Shown here: positions 59,589-64,000 of the stretch, in pieces | Layout: every line of letters begins with the position of its first letter | Position numbering within the stretch: position 1 is the stretch's first letter | Source of the DNA: Dendrobium chrysotoxum | Taxonomy: Eukaryota > Streptophyta > Magnoliopsida > Asparagales > Orchidaceae | Assembly: GCA_019925795.1 (NCBI GenBank) | Contig: CM034315.1 | Span: 35,284,446-35,348,445 of the forward strand | DNA: 64,000 bases | Direction: 5' to 3' | Made by a program: the position numbers and the translations under genes | Notes under the pieces: generated by a model | The model's database searches: none | Told to the model about the DNA's origin: nothing | What the model saw: the letters and a program-made list of their open reading frames with translations, nothing else

Positions 59589-61400
59589 TTTATGATACAT
59601 CCCCTTATGTGTACCTAAGTGTATACAAATTACGGTGCATGTGCGGGGATACATTTTTAGGATATTTGACGCTGATAAGCAATGTGGGAAACCGCCATTT
59701 AAATGCAGCATTTTGCTTGGAAGCTTGTAGACGCCTTCTGTCTGCTTGTACAAGTGTTGCAGATCCGATGGCATAACAGTAGCTCGGGGATTGAGTTGTT
59801 CACTGCTTTGTACAGGCAGACTGTCGTGCACTAGTTGCTTACTGTAGGGGGATTGTAGTGCACTAACGAATCTCCTGTTTTGGATCGTAGGAGCTCATGC
59901 TTGGTATATTCATCTTGTACTTTGCTTGTGGATAATGGATTGAGTATACAACGGGTCTCCCACAGCTTCCCGTAGGGGCTGGTACATACTGTATATCTTT
60001 CGCTTTTGAGTTCTGTGTAATCATCAGTATAAGCTTAGGGGACCATTCATTCATCAAGGACTCATGAGTCTTGATAATCTGATTCAACATGACGTTCAGG
60101 ACTTGACTGAACTGAGATTCACTCACCCCATGATGATTTGATCTGGCTTTCTCTTCTTGTGACTCATATAGAAATCAACAAGGAATCTTCTAGTTATTTC
60201 ATCCTCATCTTTTCCTACTGTTGGCTTGAAATCAGTGATTGTGGCCCTTCAAATAAACAGAGGCATCCGGGTTGTGGACGTCAGAATTATTTTCTTCCTA
60301 GGTATAGGACCAAGTAGGAAATTTTGGAACACATGAAGTTTAGTTTGAATTTGCTCAACATCTCCTCCATCTTTATAGGAGGTGTCCTTCTCCGTACATC
60401 GAGTTATCCTCATACTCAACATCCTCGCAACATCTCGATCATCGCTTCTATGGGTGCTATTTGTACTTATGCCCACAAGGATTCGTTGTACTTGCTTCAT
60501 ATCCACCTTTTATCAATCTCATGTGGTTTAAAAGTGTTTGTTTACAAGGAGGGATCTTTCATCGTCAATTGATAGTGTTGCCTTCTTCAATCAACAGGCG
60601 TTATAGGGACTGTTGTAGGAGTCTATTACATTCTTTGTTTGTGCGCATTGGAGTCTTGTAGTGTGTCTGTTTGTACCCCGATGTTGGTGACGAGGATATT
60701 GCAATATCCTTCCTATAAGAACTCATGGGTGTTCGCATTTGTTGCATCTTAGTCACATTTATTTACAAGGATCAATGTATTTCATCTAACATTGAGTCAA
60801 ATGTTCTTGTAGCTTGAGTTTCCTCGCATATGATTCAAGCTTTGAGTTCCTTGTATATGTTTGATTCCAAGTTCAGTTTCATTCAGAATTGAATTCATTC
60901 AAGTCTTCTACCAACATATTGAGTTCATCCGGATTAGAACCTTATGCTCGCAAATTCAAATTTCACTTGGTGTTATATAGTTCAAGTTCAAATGCATGAG
61001 TTCTTGTTATCCACATCTTGCCCCAGTTTGAGTTCAGAGTACATGTTCATTGTAATCTGTCCCAAATTTGATCTTATTTTGTCATTCATCAGTCCAATGT
61101 CAAGTTCAAACTCAAGTTCTTCTTGGTTGAATTCGATTCAATTTCTTTGTATTTGTTCACATTCAGTTCGTTGTCCACTTCAATACGGTTCAACCCAAGT
61201 TCAATGTCCTCTGTAGTTCAAGTTCGTGTCATTTGCTGCAAGTCCGAATTCATGCTCCATTTTATTTAGATTTGAGTTTATTTAGGTCCGATTTAGATTC
61301 AATTTTATATTCAGTTCATTGTTCAGATTGAGTCCTTTGAATTTGTCCAAATAAGGTCCAAGTGTAGTCATATGATCACCCGAAATTTCGGCTGCCTTCC
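59547..61400 (-). pseudogene. Broken minus-strand coding region rich in E, L and N
   Basis: From MTTLGPYLDKFKGLNLNNEL (about 61370) one minus frame reads through several stops for about 130 codons with a repeating E-L/N-L pattern (NELNIKLNLNRT, NQEELEFELDIGLMND, KIRSNLGQITMNMYSELKLG), then continues in other frames (NPDELNMLVEDLNEF; VGKDEDEITRRFLVDFYMSH; SQFSQVLNVMLNQIIKTHES; YVPAPTGSCGRPVVYSIHYP). This looks like a decayed coiled-coil gag-type protein, but I recognise no family. The regular phrase structure is what supports coding. Confidence 0.35.
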
Positions 61401-61444
61401 GGCGTCTCCCCCGTTTAGGAGAAACTATGAAAAACTGGGCCTTT

Positions 61445-61838
61445 CCCACCACGCTTATGAAAGCGTGTATGGTAGGTGCCCTCTTTCGAGAACACTGCGG
61501 CCGTGTTAAGACTTCAATCCCCACCACGCTTAAGAAAGCGTGTATGGGTCTTCAAATGTACCTGAAAAGAAGAGCAGTTGTTTCCCCGCAGGTACAGAGC
61601 TGCGTACGGGTACTTAAGATTATCCCCACCACGCTAATAAAAGCGTGCATAGGGCCTACCCGCCTCGCCGTAGGTGTCGCACCGGGTTCCCTTCCCACCA
61701 CGCTTAAGAAAGCGTGTATAGGCGGTTTGCCGGCTCGACACGAACGTCGAGGATGGGATTTTAGTGATTACCCATTTCGTTGCAAACATCGTGACGAACT
61801 TCCTCCTACCACGCTAAGAAAAGCGTGTATAGGTGGTT
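61445..61838. repeat. Five-copy hairpin repeat array with non-homologous spacers
   Basis: Five copies of CCCACCACGCT-(6 nt)-AGCGTGTATAGG, with stem starts at 61450, 61525, 61630, 61699 and 61810. The 6-bp stem CACGCT/AGCGTG is perfect in all five; loops vary (TATGAA, TAAGAA, AATAAA, TAAGAA, AAGAAA). Spacers of about 40-80 bp are unrelated in sequence, but each contains its own short inverted repeat. See the findings. Confidence 0.85.
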
Positions 61839-61888
61839 GTTTTGTCTAGGTGTAAGCCTCGAAAATAGGTTCTCAGAATTTGCAAAAT

Positions 61889-62000
61889 TTCTTTTCTTTT
61901 CTTTTTCTTCTTTTTCTTTTCTTTTCTTTTCTTTCCTTTTTTTTTTCTCTCTTCTCCCTTTTTTTTTTTGAACTTGCACACACACACACATATATATATC
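61889..62000. repeat. Polypyrimidine tract followed by CA and TA microsatellites
   Basis: CTTTT-type runs at 61889-61970, then ACACACACACACA (61977-61989) and TATATATATA. On the minus strand it is a long purine tract just upstream of the hairpin array. Confidence 0.8.
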
Positions 62001-64000
62001 AATGATACAATAAATTACAATATCAACTAATCAACACTAACAATAATGCACTAATTTTAATTAAGGATAACAATTAATATTAACCAATAAAGGTAAAATA
62101 AAAAGATGAAAATAGCTTACTGTTGGAGCTATTGGGTTTTTGATGTAGTTTGGTTTGAACTTGTGAAGTGGAGTTGGGCTTTTGGTGAGGATGGTCCTTT
62201 GATTTTTCGTGGGCTGTTTTGGGATATTTGGGTTACAGGTGATTAGGTAGAGGTAGAGGAGTGCTTTGTTGGGCTTGAGATGGATTGTAGGGGCTGATTT
62301 GAAGGTGGTTTGTTACAGATTTTGGGTTGATTTTGATGGAGGAATAGGGATTTTGGCTGATTTGGGTTGTTTGAATGGTTTGTTGTAGATTTGGTGTGAG
62401 GTGTTGTGTTGGTAAATCAGAGAAAACAGTGAGCCTTTTATGTTATTGGGCTGGTTGCTTGAAGTTTGTGGGTTGGATAGTGTATTTGAAGTAATGAAGG
62501 GGCTATCTAGAGAGTGGGATGAATGCTGAATGAAGCTCTAGGTGGGCTATTAGTGTGGAGTTGGCTGTTTTGGTACAGATTCTAGATTTCGGACTGCTAT
62601 TGTGGAGATGGAGTGTGGGTGCAATAGTTATCCACGTGATGTTGCCGCCAAAAGACAAAGGAAGGCTACTGTAGGTTGGAGTGTGGGCTGCTGTTGGAGT
62701 TTGAAGAAATTAGTGTACTGTTGGAGTGTAAAACAAAGAGAAAAGACAATTATGAGTGGGCAGATTTTGAGTTGTTTTGAGAGTGGGTGAGGCTATTTTA
62801 GAGGGTTGTTTATGGGCTTTGGAGTATGAGAGTTTTGGCCTTTGAATGGAGGAGATGGCAGCTGCTGTATGGGGAAGAATGAGAGTGGTGGAGGTGCCGT
62901 AGGTGTAGTTGGTTGGGTAGGTAGAGAATGGAGAAGAGTTGGAAACAATGGTTATTGTGTGTTGGAGATCAGCTTGGTGGAGAGGGGCCTGCTGTTGTAG
63001 GGATGTAGTATGAGATGCTCTGTAGTTGTATGGAGTTGGAGTTAAGAGCAAGTAGCTGAGAGGAAGAAGAGGTAAGGGGCTGTAAGGAGACAAGTGAGAG
63101 GGGGAGGAAGCAGATAACGTGAGTAGAGAGGGAATTCAGGTTTAAAATAGGCTATTCATTCCCTTTTTTTATTTATTTTTACTGGTTGACAGTGGCTGAC
63201 ATGACTTAGGCAGTTGGGGCAGCATGCTCTTTTTTTTTTTTGCAGCAGGACAGAGCAGTGGGATAAAGAGATGGACAGCTGCTGTTTGGAGAGATTTGGC
63301 AGGGATTTTTTAGGTGATGTGGCAGCCTTTGGGCAGAGATCCTGAGTAGATTTTGACATGGATAAGGGATGGATGTGCAGGGATTTGAGCCAGATTTTGG
63401 AAGAAGATTTTTTTTTAAAAAAAAAATTGAATGGAGGTCAACATTAGATTTAGATGAGAATTTGACTCTTAATAGGACACAATGGAGAAAAAGGATTCAT
63501 GTAGCCGATCCCATAGAGTGGGATAAAGGCTTGTTGTTGTGGTGGTGGTGGTGGTGTTTGGGTATTTTTCAAATGTGAGGCATTGCCTTAACCCAATTGT
63601 GCAGATTATTTAAGCTATTGCTAGAATCACTTATAAATGATGCACTACATCATTAATTATGATGAGAAGTTGTCAAGGGTTGATTATAATATTACCAGTA
63701 AATTACATGCCACAATTTAGCCCAATTGCGTTGAGAAAGTAACAAGGATTTCCTTAGGTATAAAATAATTATTACATGCGCTTATTAAAATTTGGCAGTT
63801 TGAATAGAAAGACAGGAAGATTATTTGATATAATGATTAAAAAAGAATCAATATCTCATGTTTGCATGAACAAATGAGCAAGGGGAGAAATTCATTAAAA
63901 TTGGAATGGTTATAAGTTATTTTTATTGGGAGGGTTTTTCCTAGGATTGTTTTAGGGATTGGAGTAGGTAAAGAGTTGATGGATAGGATTTTTGAGGTGA
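62001..64000. other. Strand-biased G/T-rich DNA, no gene recognised
   Basis: From about 62120 to 63560 the plus strand is strongly enriched in G and T (GGTTTGTT, GGAGTTGG, GTGGTGGTGGTGG) and poor in C, then AT-rich to the end. The minus frame 62710-63093 (S/T/P/Y-rich) is a by-product of this skew. May be an LTR or a transcribed leader; no boundary is identified. Confidence 0.4.

Noticed and set aside
61445..61838. CRISPR array, because repeats of about 28 bp alternate with unique spacers
   Set aside because: Plant nuclear context, irregular spacer lengths (about 40-80 bp), only five copies, no cas genes, and spacers that contain their own inverted repeats. A structured retroelement leader fits better.
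61427..61849. 140-codon plus-strand frame as a repeat-containing secreted peptide gene
   Set aside because: The repeated peptide follows from the DNA hairpin repeats; spacers encode unrelated text, there is no signal peptide, and the stem is conserved as DNA. Kept only as a point to test.
61889..61975. Lysine-rich minus frames at 61806-62002 as proteins
   Set aside because: Translations of a CTTTT microsatellite.
62710..63093. 127-codon minus frame as a gene
   Set aside because: S/T/P/Y-rich text expected from the G/T-skewed DNA; no domain or start context.

Overview
This is plant nuclear DNA built mostly from nested retrotransposons, with one recognisable host gene start. The angiosperm call rests on Sirevirus-like Copia and Tat-like Gypsy elements, plant L1 and RTE LINEs, mitochondrial rRNA and plastid atpA fragments, and a spliced first exon of the plant 20S proteasome alpha-1 gene. 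The GC-rich exon beside AT-rich surroundings and the many Sirevirus-type elements would suit a non-grass monocot, but I cannot name the species.

Layout. (i) 1-2965: an L1-type LINE on the minus strand. Its ORF1 is dead (four in-frame stops) and its ORF2 endonuclease start is open; the element runs off the left edge. (ii) 2966-30235: a stack of three related Copia elements. Element C (plus strand) shows only a 25-bp internal piece at 2966-2990 and then 25949-30235 (RT, extra ORF, PPT, 3' LTR). Element A (minus, 2991-25943) sits inside C. Element B (minus, 13973-25732) sits inside the 5' LTR of A. Both insertions have 5-bp target duplications with a few mutations. (iii) 30236-about 32950: a second minus-strand LINE (E) whose reverse transcriptase is cut by C. 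(iv) 33-38 kb: unassigned AT-rich DNA, one unexplained reading frame, and a diverged 0.7-kb direct repeat next to a decayed Gypsy-type primer-binding-site motif. (v) 38117-46431: a complete but dead Tat-type Gypsy element D, inserted into the second repeat copy. (vi) 46.6-48.06 kb: a mitochondrial rrn26 piece fused to a plastid atpA-like piece, then exon 1 of the proteasome alpha-1 gene. (vii) 48.06-58 kb: downstream of the exon, a Tat 3' end (G) interrupted by an RTE LINE (H), then a second, plus-strand RTE (J). No further proteasome exon is visible. (viii) 58-64 kb: an unclassified repeat region with a 160-bp tandem repeat, a broken minus-strand reading frame rich in E, L and N, five copies of a perfect-stem hairpin with unrelated spacers, and a G-rich stretch.

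Insertion order inferred from the nesting: E, then C into E, then A and the left LINE into C, then B into A; D into the repeat; H into G. Almost all mobile genes are broken, many by Gln-to-stop changes consistent with C-to-T decay. A and B share seven nonsense codons at identical sites, suggesting that they descend from an already defective parent. The most unusual signals are those shared stops, the non-envelope extra ORF kept in A, B and C, the hairpin array near 61.6 kb, and the organelle-DNA chimera immediately upstream of the proteasome gene.
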